Assembly: GCA_937975525.1 (NCBI GenBank)
Contig: CALJUJ010000753.1
Location: 1-23,094 of the forward strand
Source: an uncultured bacterium
Lineage (GTDB): Bacteria > Desulfobacterota > Binatia > HRBIN30
Direction: 5' to 3'
Length of the DNA stretch: 23,094 nucleotides
The stretch's first letter is position 1. Each line of letters opens with the position of its first letter. The translations under genes were made by a program, and so were the position numbers. This document shows, one piece after another, positions 1-6,567 of this stretch. The notes under the pieces are model-generated. The model ran no database searches. It saw only the letters and a program-made list of their open reading frames with translations, and had not been told where the DNA came from.

Positions 1-25
1 CGTGGACGATGACGACGAGGATCAT
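1..25 (-). CDS. Start of an unknown gene, truncated by the window edge
   Basis: An ATG at position 25 on the minus strand overlaps the TGA stop of the upstream gene (ATGA), in the same coupled style as its neighbours. Only eight codons are present, reading M-I-L-V-V-I-V-H. This hydrophobic beginning could be a signal or membrane segment, but that is a guess from eight residues. Confidence 0.5.
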
Positions 26-456
26 GCTGCGACCTCCAGAGAGACAGGTTGGACCAGCGCGCCGGCGTTGCTGCTCGCGAGCACGGTCGTCCGCGCCAGC
101 GTGCCGCCCGTAGACCACGTGCCGATGCCGACCTCCCACTCGGAGCCGGCTGCCACGCAATAGGGCACCGTGTCACCATTGGTGGCGATGGCAGAGAACG
201 GGCGAAAGCCAGTGGCGGCACCGGCGAGCGTGAGCGCACCTGTGCCGGTAGTGGTGGTCGTCTCCTTGACGCCGCCGGGGTCGGCATGCTCCCACGCGGC
301 GAATGCATCGCGCAGGGCATCGGACTCGCGCGCGATGCGGGCAGCACGAGCGGCGAGCTTGCGCGCACGGGCGGCCGTCTCCTGGGCGGCCTCGACCATC
401 ACGGGCCACTGCTGGATCGAATGCGAGACGCGCGGAGTGGGCGTGTCGTCGGTCAC
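22..456 (-). CDS. Short tail-fibre-like protein (144 aa)
   Basis: The N-terminal half (about residues 15-60) is an Ala/Arg-rich helix of the type that forms coiled coils. The C-terminal half (about 66-144) carries a beta-rich module with the pattern D-T-V-P-Y-C-V, W-E-V-G-I-G-T and R-T-T-V-L-A-S-S-N, which I recognise from many phage tail-fibre and structural proteins. The start is GTG at 456, overlapping the stop of the upstream gene (GTGA). It is far shorter than a normal fibre and separated from the baseplate block by lysis-type genes, so it may be a fibre cap, an adaptor or a decoration subunit. The family pattern is recalled from memory; the precise role is inferred. Confidence 0.65.
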   Translation of the reverse strand: MTDDTPTPRVSHSIQQWPVMVEAAQETAARARKLAARAARIARESDALRDAFAAWEHADPGGVKETTTTTGTGALTLAGAATGFRPFSAIATNGDTVPYCVAAGSEWEVGIGTWSTGGTLARTTVLASSNAGALVQPVSLEVAA

Positions 457-662
457 GTGTCCTCGGGAGGCGGGGCCGGGCTCGTGTCGCGGCGCTCGAG
501 CTCGTCGAGGTCCGCTCGTGCGCGCCGGTAGTCGGGCGCAATGTCTGGCGGGCTCGAACGCATGCGAGCGACCATGACAGCCTCGGCGGTCTTGCGGCGA
601 TCAGCGGCCACGAGACCAGCCTCGATCAGGGCCTCGGCTAGCGCTGGGATGAGCCCGATCAT
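453..662 (-). CDS. Hypothetical protein (69 aa)
   Basis: I do not recognise this protein. It starts at ATG 662, overlapping the stop of the lipoprotein gene (ATGA), and ends overlapping the GTG of the next gene. A short hydrophobic or amphipathic N-terminus (about residues 1-20, rich in Leu, Ala and Ile) is followed by a charged helix rich in Arg, Glu and Asp, then a Pro-rich tail. No strong transmembrane segment is clear. Tight coupling on both sides supports it as a real gene. A role beside the holin-like and lipoprotein genes is possible but unproven. Confidence 0.6.
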   Translation of the reverse strand: MIGLIPALAEALIEAGLVAADRRKTAEAVMVARMRSSPPDIAPDYRRARADLDELERRDTSPAPPPEDT

Positions 663-1039
663 CGCGGCCCCCCGGACACGGCGGCAATGGTCTCGGCGAG
701 TCCTGCTGACGTCGCCGCCACCTCGGTCACCAGGGGCGCCAGTGCTGCGACCGAGTAGCCACCGTGCGCCGCGACGATGGCAGCCCGTAGCGCGACGTGT
801 GCCGTCCGTAGTGCGTCGTAGGTCGCGATAGCAGGGTCGCACACGTCGGCGATGCGGCGCCCGGTCTGCGCGTCCCCCTCTGCCACGGCCGCGCGAAGCG
901 GCGCGGTGCAGTGCTCCTCGAGCACGGGCGCAGCTCGATCGCCAGCGAGCGCGGCAGCGTCCGCGACGGTGACCGCGACCTGCAGCGGCGACATGCCGCA
1001 GCCGGTCAGCGCAAGCAGAAGTACCGGCGTGGCCCTCAT
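659..1039 (-). CDS. Predicted lipoprotein, possible outer-membrane spanin-like protein (126 aa)
   Basis: The N-terminus is a short signal peptide: an Arg at position 2, a Leu-rich core at about 5-11, and a lipobox L-T-G-C with the modified Cys at residue 14. The mature part is Ala-rich and mostly helical, with two further cysteines (C44 and C67). It starts at ATG 1039, overlapping the stop of the holin-like gene. A phage lipoprotein next to a holin-like protein often belongs to a spanin pair that disrupts the outer membrane at lysis. At 126 aa it is longer than most Rz1-type proteins and not Pro-rich, so the spanin role is only a possibility. It implies a Gram-negative type envelope only weakly. 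Confidence 0.7.
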   Translation of the reverse strand: MRATPVLLLALTGCGMSPLQVAVTVADAAALAGDRAAPVLEEHCTAPLRAAVAEGDAQTGRRIADVCDPAIATYDALRTAHVALRAAIVAAHGGYSVAALAPLVTEVAATSAGLAETIAAVSGGPR

Positions 1040-1305
1040 TGCTTGGACCCCTCGCCCGAGCTCGGCGGCGGCACGCTAACGGCCGCGGTGTCGACGGGTA
1101 GCGCGCTGACGCTGGGCGTGCCCTTGGGCAGCCTCACGGCCTGCACGAGCCCGTGCAAGTCCGCACCCAGGCGGATGAGCACCTCGGCGGCGCGAGGATG
1201 AAACGGCGCCAGCACGCGCCCGAGGATGGGCAGCGCGAGAGCCGTGATGGTCACCAGCGCGACGATGGCGTCGAGGTCGAGCTTGGAGAGGAGATCAGAA
1301 ATCAT
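1036..1305 (-). CDS. Small single-span membrane protein, holin-like (89 aa)
   Basis: I place the start at ATG 1305. It has a good Shine-Dalgarno GGAG about 10 bases upstream and lies just past the methyltransferase stop; the open frame further upstream runs antiparallel-free only as an extension without a better start. One transmembrane helix spans about residues 12-33 (Ile, Val, Leu, Ala rich). A short amphipathic helix follows (about 38-58), then a Pro/Ser-rich soluble tail to residue 89. Size and layout resemble small phage holins or holin-associated proteins, and the next gene encodes a lipoprotein, as in lysis cassettes. No endolysin is visible in the window, so the holin call is contextual. 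Confidence 0.65.
   Translation of the reverse strand: MISDLLSKLDLDAIVALVTITALALPILGRVLAPFHPRAAEVLIRLGADLHGLVQAVRLPKGTPSVSALPVDTAAVSVPPPSSGEGSKQ
1294..1305. repeat. 12-bp direct repeat, copy 1
   Basis: The minus-strand sequence ATGATTTCTGAT forms the first four codons (M-I-S-D) of the 89-aa membrane protein. An identical 12-bp copy lies at 2030-2041, at the start of the methyltransferase. The two copies bracket the methyltransferase cassette. Confidence 0.75.
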
Positions 1306-1312
1306 GTTGTTG

Positions 1313-2041
1313 TTACTCCGCTGCGATGGTTGTTGCGCCTGCCGTTGCCAGCCTGGCCATGGACGTTGATACGTGACGCGCATCGCGCTCCGAACCGGCG
1401 AAGCGCCTGCCAGAGAGGACCGCGGCAACACCTGTTGTCCCAGCGCCAGCGAACGGGTCAACCACAAGCCCCCCATGAGGGGAGACGACGCGAACTATCC
1501 TCTCCATCAGCTCGACAGGCTTTTGTGTCTGGTGTTCGCGCTCGGTAGCCGAAACGCGCTTGCAGCGAATCACGTTCGACTCCGACCGCGAATGATAGGC
1601 CGGAGCACCGTTCGTGAAATGGAGCGCGATCTCGTGCTGAGCACGGAACCCTACCCCGAGGCCCATTGCTCCCTTGTCCCAGACAACCATGTTTTGGTAC
1701 CTGAGCCCCGATGACTCGATGGCCGGGGCGAGGTTCGGCACCTGGCGCCAGTCGCAGAAGACAACGGCGCTACCGCTGGGCTTCAGGAACCGGCATGCCT
1801 CGAAGGCAACAGAACGAAGTAGCCAAACAAGGCCAGCTGTTCCCATGTTGTCACCAACGAACCACCCTCCGAAGCGACTCGCGTCACGCACACCTTGCTT
1901 GACCGCTCCGGCCCTAGCGCTCTCAGCGACGCTTCCGGAGCAATACGGCGGATCCGTAACGAGCGCATCTACGCTCGCATCCGGCAGCGAGCGCAAGAAC
2001 TCGAGCGCGTCCATCTGCTCGATGCGCCAATCAGAAATCAT
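1313..2041 (-). CDS. DNA adenine/cytosine-N methyltransferase, beta-type motif order
   Basis: This is an S-adenosylmethionine-dependent DNA amino-methyltransferase (N6-adenine or N4-cytosine). The catalytic D-P-P-Y is at residues 30-33. The SAM-binding D-P-F-A-G-A-G-T-T is at about 195-203, preceded by the typical Q-K-P-V-E-L-M stretch at about 173-179. Catalytic motif before SAM motif is the beta-class order. At 242 aa it is a compact phage-type enzyme without an obvious long target-recognition domain, so its site cannot be read. It has no restriction partner here and probably protects phage DNA from host restriction or alters expression. Its GC content looks lower than its surroundings (52-58% in three 60-base lines I counted, against 67% in one line at 8161). 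The first 12 bases are repeated at the start of the next gene, suggesting a later insertion. Confidence 0.9.
   Translation of the reverse strand: MISDWRIEQMDALEFLRSLPDASVDALVTDPPYCSGSVAESARAGAVKQGVRDASRFGGWFVGDNMGTAGLVWLLRSVAFEACRFLKPSGSAVVFCDWRQVPNLAPAIESSGLRYQNMVVWDKGAMGLGVGFRAQHEIALHFTNGAPAYHSRSESNVIRCKRVSATEREHQTQKPVELMERIVRVVSPHGGLVVDPFAGAGTTGVAAVLSGRRFAGSERDARHVSTSMARLATAGATTIAAE
2030..2041. repeat. 12-bp direct repeat, copy 2
   Basis: This is the second copy of ATGATTTCTGAT (minus strand). It is the start of the methyltransferase and also overlaps the last codons and stop of the 47-aa gene. Identity over 12 bp in the same reading register as copy 1 suggests a duplication at the junction of an inserted cassette, though chance remains possible. 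Confidence 0.75.
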
Positions 2042-2174
2042 CGGTCACACCTGCGATGTAGAGAAGCCTTCGGAAGTGGCGCCAGAGCGCATCGATGAGC
2101 CCGAGAATGTCGAGGATGATGCCGGCAACGGTTGGCGCCAGCACGTAAGCGGCTATGGCTGCATACACCCTCAT
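2031..2174 (-). CDS. Small hydrophobic membrane protein (47 aa)
   Basis: This short frame starts at ATG 2174, overlapping the stop of the coiled-coil gene (TGATG), and ends in TGA at 2031-2033, 11 bases inside the methyltransferase. The product begins M-R-V-Y-A-A-I-A-A-Y and has one clear transmembrane stretch at about residues 4-25 (Ala, Ile, Val, Leu). A second, more basic amphipathic part follows at about 26-42 (containing R-H-F-R-R-L-L), then an acidic end (D-D-F). I do not recognise the family. Coupling on both sides and its membrane character support a real gene. It could be a holin, antiholin or pinholin-like component acting with the neighbouring membrane proteins. Confidence 0.6.
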   Translation of the reverse strand: MRVYAAIAAYVLAPTVAGIILDILGLIDALWRHFRRLLYIAGVTDDF

Positions 2175-2743
2175 CACTGCCCCCCGATCAGCGGCGCCAG
2201 CGCCCGTAGCGCCTCGAGCACCACGAGCAGCGTCGCACCACCTGCAATCACGCGCTGGTTGCGCTTGGCCATCGCCATCAGGATCGCGACCTGCCCACGC
2301 AGACCATAGCCACGCTCCATGCGCTCGATCTCGGCCGGAGTCATGTCGCTCACGCTGGCCCGCTGAAGGTCCTTCGCTCGCGGCTCGGCTCCGATCTGCT
2401 GCTTGAGCTCGGCGACCTCAGCGCGCACGGTGGCGAGCGTCGTCTCGGCGCTGATGAGCCGTGCGGCCGGGATCTGCTTGGTCGCCGTCGCGAGGGTCGC
2501 GATGTTCTCGAGCGTCGCCGCGTCGAGGTTGTCCGCGCGCTCGTTCAACTTGGCGAGCTGCTCGAGGATGCGGCCCTGTCCCTGCGCCAGCGCGTCGAGC
2601 CGCACGCACTGCTGGTGGATGGCCTTGGCGACGGCGTCCTGTCCGGACTTCAGCGACTGCGCGAACGTCTCGACGCGATCGACCTCCGAGCGGAGCGCTT
2701 CGATGTGGCGGCGGTTCTCCAGGCTGCTGACCTTGTCGCTCAC
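2174..2743 (-). CDS. Coiled-coil protein with C-terminal membrane anchor (189 aa)
   Basis: The start is GTG 2743, overlapping the previous stop (GTGA). The longer upstream extension is Arg-rich and overlaps the previous gene, so I reject it. Residues about 5-115 are a long heptad-like coiled coil rich in Leu, Ala, Glu and Lys. A linker follows (about 120-160). Residues about 165-187 form a single transmembrane helix ending almost at the C-terminus, which predicts a tail-anchored protein with a long cytoplasmic coiled coil. I do not recognise a named family. Placed straight after the tail genes and before small membrane proteins, it may be part of the lysis machinery or a membrane-associated accessory factor. 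Confidence 0.7.
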   Translation of the reverse strand: MSDKVSSLENRRHIEALRSEVDRVETFAQSLKSGQDAVAKAIHQQCVRLDALAQGQGRILEQLAKLNERADNLDAATLENIATLATATKQIPAARLISAETTLATVRAEVAELKQQIGAEPRAKDLQRASVSDMTPAEIERMERGYGLRGQVAILMAMAKRNQRVIAGGATLLVVLEALRALAPLIGGQ

Positions 2744-2976
2744 TCCGATACCCTCGCTTCCAGCCCGTCGGTGTCGCCGACCTCGACGCGAACCTCGTAG
2801 CCCGCGGCCAGGAACGCGCGCACGGCGAGGCACGCTACGCGATTCACGTCCGCGTACCGCTCGCGCACGGTCGGCCACTCGCGCCAATGCGTGTAGACCT
2901 CGGCGTCACCCGTGGCGGTCGTGGCCACGAGCACGGTTTTCGTTTTCCCGGCCCCGAACAGCATGTTTTCGCTCAT
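2740..2976 (-). CDS. Hypothetical protein (78 aa)
   Basis: The ATG at 2976 overlaps the tailspike stop (ATGA), and the stop overlaps the GTG of the next gene. The product is soluble. A beta-like segment at about residues 13-30 (T-V-L-V-A-T-T) is followed by an alpha segment (about 37-58) and a final beta-like segment, a small alpha/beta arrangement. I do not recognise the family. Lying directly after the tailspike, it could be a fibre-assembly chaperone, or simply the first accessory gene of the lysis region. Confidence 0.6.
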   Translation of the reverse strand: MSENMLFGAGKTKTVLVATTATGDAEVYTHWREWPTVRERYADVNRVACLAVRAFLAAGYEVRVEVGDTDGLEARVSE

Positions 2977-4994
2977 CCTGGCACCACCTGCACGAGGCCC
3001 GAGAAGCTCGGGGAAAGAGCTTTGAAGCGCTGCGTTGTCGCGCCCGTTGCAGCGTCGTTGACGACCAGCTGATTCGCCGCGTTGGCCTCAAGCCAGTTGC
3101 CAATCACGGCAGCCGTGCCGGTGTGTTTTGCAAGCGACTTGCCGTGGGCGATGGCACACCACCCGTTGTACTGAGTGTCCACCGCCACCGCGTTTGTTCG
3201 GTGCGGCCCGATCGCTTCTCTACTGGCTGTGTTGCTGCCATTGAAGCGCACGACATCACCGGCCACGATCGTCCCGGTCGCAGGCATTGGCATCACCATG
3301 CAATGGTCGTAACCGTCGCTCGTGAGCCGGTCGACGCAGAACGTTCGGTCCGGCGTCGATGTCCACGGTGACCCGCACACGAAGATGTTGCTGTTGGAGT
3401 CTGCGCGGATGTGCTTGACGACGGGCGACGTGCCGAGTCCTCCGCCGTGAGTGATCCACACGGTGGTGTTGGCCACGCTGCCCTGTCCTCCGCGCGGGTC
3501 GTGGACGATCGAGTCGATGTTCACCCGGCAAACCACGTTCTTCGTGCGCGTGGACCGGTAGACGCCCTGTGCGTTGATGGAGCCGATCGTGCCGCTGACG
3601 TCCGCCATGACGACGCCGACCGCGGCATTGGTTGCCGTCAGCGGCGTGCGACCCTTGTTAAGGATCTGGATGTCGGCGAAGCTGTTCTGGTAAGAGTCGT
3701 GGAAGTAGACGCAACAGGTGTCGTAGCTGTTGAAGTCCATGCCCGACACGAGGATCTGGCCGAAGCTGTTGTTCCAGCCGAAGCTCGCGCCCGCGAGATC
3801 GTTCATGCCGCCATCGAAGGCGGCACCAACGATGTTGCCCTGGAGCGTCGCGTCTCGCGCGATTGCCGCGGTCGGGTCGCAGTCGTGAACCATGAGCGAG
3901 CCGAAGCCGCAGCCGTAGCCGCCATGAATGCGGTAGCCGACGCCGACGTGCTCGAACTGTCCGCGCTCCATGTACTCGCCGACGCAATGACCGTCGAGCC
4001 ACACCATCGCACGCGGGATGCCAGATGCGTGGACGCGCAGACCTTCCGATGTCGAGCGAGCCAGCTTGGTGAGCCCGAACTGGCACGAGTCGATGTGGTG
4101 CAGCATGTTGTTGCCGCCGCGCGAGACAAGCTCCTCGCGGACGGTCGACTTGCAGCCGTACTCGCTTACGACGGTGCGCGAGAAGCCGCGCCCGCTGACG
4201 TAGCCAAGCTCGAGCCTCACGCATCCCTCGAGCTCGAGCCCCACGGCAATGAGCTTGCCGTTGGCGTCAAGGTTCAGGTTTTGGATCTTGGTACCGATGT
4301 TCGGCGCGTAGCTGACCACGGGCTTGCCGAATGCGTGATTGCCGCCGAGCTTGCTTTGAAGCGTGACGACGGCACCAGCGAAGCTCGCCACCTCGGCCAG
4401 CTCGAACAGGACCTCGGCGTCACTCTGGCCGTACGCCAGATCGGCCGCGTTCGTGCCGAGAAGCCGCAGCCATTGACCGTTGGCGAGCCCCGTGCCGCTC
4501 GTGAGCGTAAGGTCGGCGTCGCGCATCCAGTAGGATGTCGAGATCGTGGTGCTCACTGCGCCGGTCGTCGCTCCGGCGACGCGGATCATGCTGCCATTGC
4601 GGTCGTCAGCCGATGTCGCAGCGAACGCGGAGCCAGCATAGATCCATGAGTCCTCGCCGAGGTCGATGTCGGCGCCGCTCGGCACGTCTATCCTCTGGTC
4701 GATGTAGAACACGCCGCCAGGCGCCGCGCGCACCGGACCGAGCGCGAGAGCCGCAACGAGCGCCGCGCGGTCCGTGGATCCGGTGGTGTCGCCGGAGGGC
4801 TCGATGGGGACGGCGTTGGGTGGAAGCTTCTGCAGCTTGCCGGCGAGGACTCGCAGCACGCCTGCGGAGAGGTCGACCTCGGTCTCGAAGTCTTCGCCAT
4901 CGAAGTCGACGTCCGTGACGAACCTCTGGACCACGCCGCCTTTCAAGATCCGGCGAATGGGCAGAAAGTCGGGGAGAGAAGAACGGGCCATCAT
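2973..4994 (-). CDS. Tailspike / tail fibre with a right-handed beta-helix (673 aa)
   Basis: This is the likely receptor-binding protein at the tail tip. Residues 1-100 form a baseplate-attachment region containing a short G-G-V-F-Y-I-D-Q segment typical of the entry to pectate-lyase-like domains. From about 105 to 560 the sequence is Gly-, Asn-, Ser- and Val-rich with repeated short strands (for example K-I-Q-N-L-N-L-D-A-N), consistent with a right-handed parallel beta-helix. Residues about 565-673 form a separate C-terminal domain with a G-D-V-V-R-F-N-G-S pattern, likely for trimerisation or receptor contact. I see no catalytic signature that would prove polysaccharide cleavage. The ATG at 4994 overlaps the previous stop; a second ATG follows directly at 4991. 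Confidence 0.8.
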   Translation of the reverse strand: MMARSSLPDFLPIRRILKGGVVQRFVTDVDFDGEDFETEVDLSAGVLRVLAGKLQKLPPNAVPIEPSGDTTGSTDRAALVAALALGPVRAAPGGVFYIDQRIDVPSGADIDLGEDSWIYAGSAFAATSADDRNGSMIRVAGATTGAVSTTISTSYWMRDADLTLTSGTGLANGQWLRLLGTNAADLAYGQSDAEVLFELAEVASFAGAVVTLQSKLGGNHAFGKPVVSYAPNIGTKIQNLNLDANGKLIAVGLELEGCVRLELGYVSGRGFSRTVVSEYGCKSTVREELVSRGGNNMLHHIDSCQFGLTKLARSTSEGLRVHASGIPRAMVWLDGHCVGEYMERGQFEHVGVGYRIHGGYGCGFGSLMVHDCDPTAAIARDATLQGNIVGAAFDGGMNDLAGASFGWNNSFGQILVSGMDFNSYDTCCVYFHDSYQNSFADIQILNKGRTPLTATNAAVGVVMADVSGTIGSINAQGVYRSTRTKNVVCRVNIDSIVHDPRGGQGSVANTTVWITHGGGLGTSPVVKHIRADSNSNIFVCGSPWTSTPDRTFCVDRLTSDGYDHCMVMPMPATGTIVAGDVVRFNGSNTASREAIGPHRTNAVAVDTQYNGWCAIAHGKSLAKHTGTAAVIGNWLEANAANQLVVNDAATGATTQRFKALSPSFSGLVQVVPG

Positions 4995-5728
4995 TGCCCC
5001 CAGTCTGGCGAAGGGACGCTGTAGGTAATGGTCGGTGGAGCCTGGAGCGTGACGTTGTCTTCGTCGCCTCCGGACTCACCGATCAGTTCGATCGAGTAGA
5101 CGTAGGTCGCGAGATCGAGGACGTGATTGAAGGTCGCCTCAAAGTTGTGCGCAGCCTGGTAACTGCCGCCGCTTAGCGGGTCTTCGATGGTCGCCACGGC
5201 GGAGGAGCCCGAGCCGTCCAGTGCGGTCCGCTGGAGTCGAATCCTGAACTTGGTCGTAGGGTCGGCGTCGTCTGCGGGATCAATCCGTGCCCCGACGCTG
5301 ACGAGTGTCGAGCCATTGGGCACGTCCGCGAGCGGGTATCGCACGACCTCTCCGCCGGCGTTGATGGTCGGCGAGACGGGCCACTTGATCGCACCTGTTG
5401 CCGTGTTGACCGAGAATCCGGGGAGCCCTCTGGAGTACGTCGGTGGTGTATTGAAACCCCAGCCGGCCGATACGATTGTCGTCGTCGCGCCCAGGAGGGA
5501 GATGACGTTGGTACACACGACGCCGACATTGAAGGTCATGCCGCCGCCGGGGCCATTGTGGGCTTTGACTCCAGTGTACTGTGTCGGCCCCTCGAGGATG
5601 TACTCGACCTTGTCCATCAGGGCCTCTGCGCCAACGCGATAGGACGCGGCGTCCAGGGGATCCCCGTCCTCGGGGACGGTGATCTCCTCGATGTCTGCGG
5701 TCCCATCACCATCGTAGAGCTCGCTCAT
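4991..5728 (-). CDS. Tail/baseplate-associated protein of unknown family (245 aa)
   Basis: It starts at ATG 5728, overlapping the previous stop (ATGA). The product opens with an acidic segment (about residues 1-30). A short helix follows, then a beta-rich body with many Thr, Gly, Pro and Val, including a probable jelly-roll-like region at about 140-235. There is no membrane segment. It sits between the gp48-position baseplate protein and the tailspike, so it is probably an adaptor that joins the spike to the baseplate, or a second fibre. I do not recognise the family by sequence. Confidence 0.65.
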   Translation of the reverse strand: MSELYDGDGTADIEEITVPEDGDPLDAASYRVGAEALMDKVEYILEGPTQYTGVKAHNGPGGGMTFNVGVVCTNVISLLGATTTIVSAGWGFNTPPTYSRGLPGFSVNTATGAIKWPVSPTINAGGEVVRYPLADVPNGSTLVSVGARIDPADDADPTTKFRIRLQRTALDGSGSSAVATIEDPLSGGSYQAAHNFEATFNHVLDLATYVYSIELIGESGGDEDNVTLQAPPTITYSVPSPDWGQ

Positions 5729-6567
5729 GCGCTCGGTCCTCTCGTTCCTGGCCAATAGATGGCATCAGCGCTGCGAGTCGGGACCTTGGTCGTCCCGCTC
5801 GGCTTTGTCCATGGCCCCCACGTCCCATCGGGCAATGGCGGCGCGGTATCAGCCGGATCGAAGGCCGCGTCGTTGAACACGACCATGATGTGCCGGCAGT
5901 GCGTGCCCTCGGGCTTCCACGTCTCGACGATGCTGCGGATGCTCTGCACGTCTGCGGGTGTCGCCGTTGACCCCCACGTGTAGGGGCCGCCCCACACAAG
6001 GCCGGGCATGCCCCACGTGAGTCGCTGCCACGGCTGAGGCGTCGCGTCCGTCGTCACGTAGATGAGCACCCAGAAGCGCGACCAGACGCCGTCGACGCCG
6101 AAGGTTCCGTCCCAGTCCCACGCGGTGGCTCTGACGAGGTCGGTCGTCTCGTCACGGTCGAGCGTGTAGACGTCACCGCGGTCGGTCCAGATGCGGACGC
6201 GAACGGCGTGCGGGTAGCAGTAGGCCCGGATCTGCTCCATCATCCGCCAGGCGTTCCCGCGCGTGCGGTGCTTGTCGATGGCGCCCACCAGACGAAGCTC
6301 GTAGACGTCCTGCGGCTCAGCGGGTCCACGTCGGATCTTGCGATCGCGCCCTGCGTACTGCAGCGCATCCGCGGGCATCGTCCCATTGCCAGGGAAGCGG
6401 CAAAGGATACCCGTGCGTAGTCGGTCGAGCCGCGACGAGGCCATCATCTCGGAGGTGAACAAGAATCGCGACTCGGTCTCGAGTGGCTCGTCGTCGACAA
6501 GCAGCTCGTCCTTGGCCAGCCAGGACGGGCCGAGCTTGCGCGTGAGGCGAGCGAGCCATCGAATCAT
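5725..6567 (-). CDS. Baseplate/tail protein at the Mu gp48 position (280 aa)
   Basis: The true start is ATG 6567 (M-I-R-W-L), which overlaps the J-like gene stop (ATGA); the long upstream extension is Arg/His-rich antiframe and should be discarded. The N-terminal 100 residues are charged and include a segment resembling baseplate gp48-like proteins. The C-terminal part is Trp- and Gly-rich (W-G-G-P-Y-T-W-G-S). It then carries I-R-S-I-V-E-T-W-K-P and a short strand H-I-M-V-V-F, a pattern I associate with tail proteins found beside J-like genes. The function is inferred mainly from position: the last wedge component, linking the baseplate periphery to fibres. Confidence 0.7.
   Translation of the reverse strand: MIRWLARLTRKLGPSWLAKDELLVDDEPLETESRFLFTSEMMASSRLDRLRTGILCRFPGNGTMPADALQYAGRDRKIRRGPAEPQDVYELRLVGAIDKHRTRGNAWRMMEQIRAYCYPHAVRVRIWTDRGDVYTLDRDETTDLVRATAWDWDGTFGVDGVWSRFWVLIYVTTDATPQPWQRLTWGMPGLVWGGPYTWGSTATPADVQSIRSIVETWKPEGTHCRHIMVVFNDAAFDPADTAPPLPDGTWGPWTKPSGTTKVPTRSADAIYWPGTRGPSA

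Noticed and set aside
3411..4649. Long plus-strand open frame opposite the tailspike gene
   Set aside because: It is antisense to a recognisable tailspike and is Arg/Ala/Asp-rich with no domain pattern. Long antisense frames are expected in GC-rich coding DNA.
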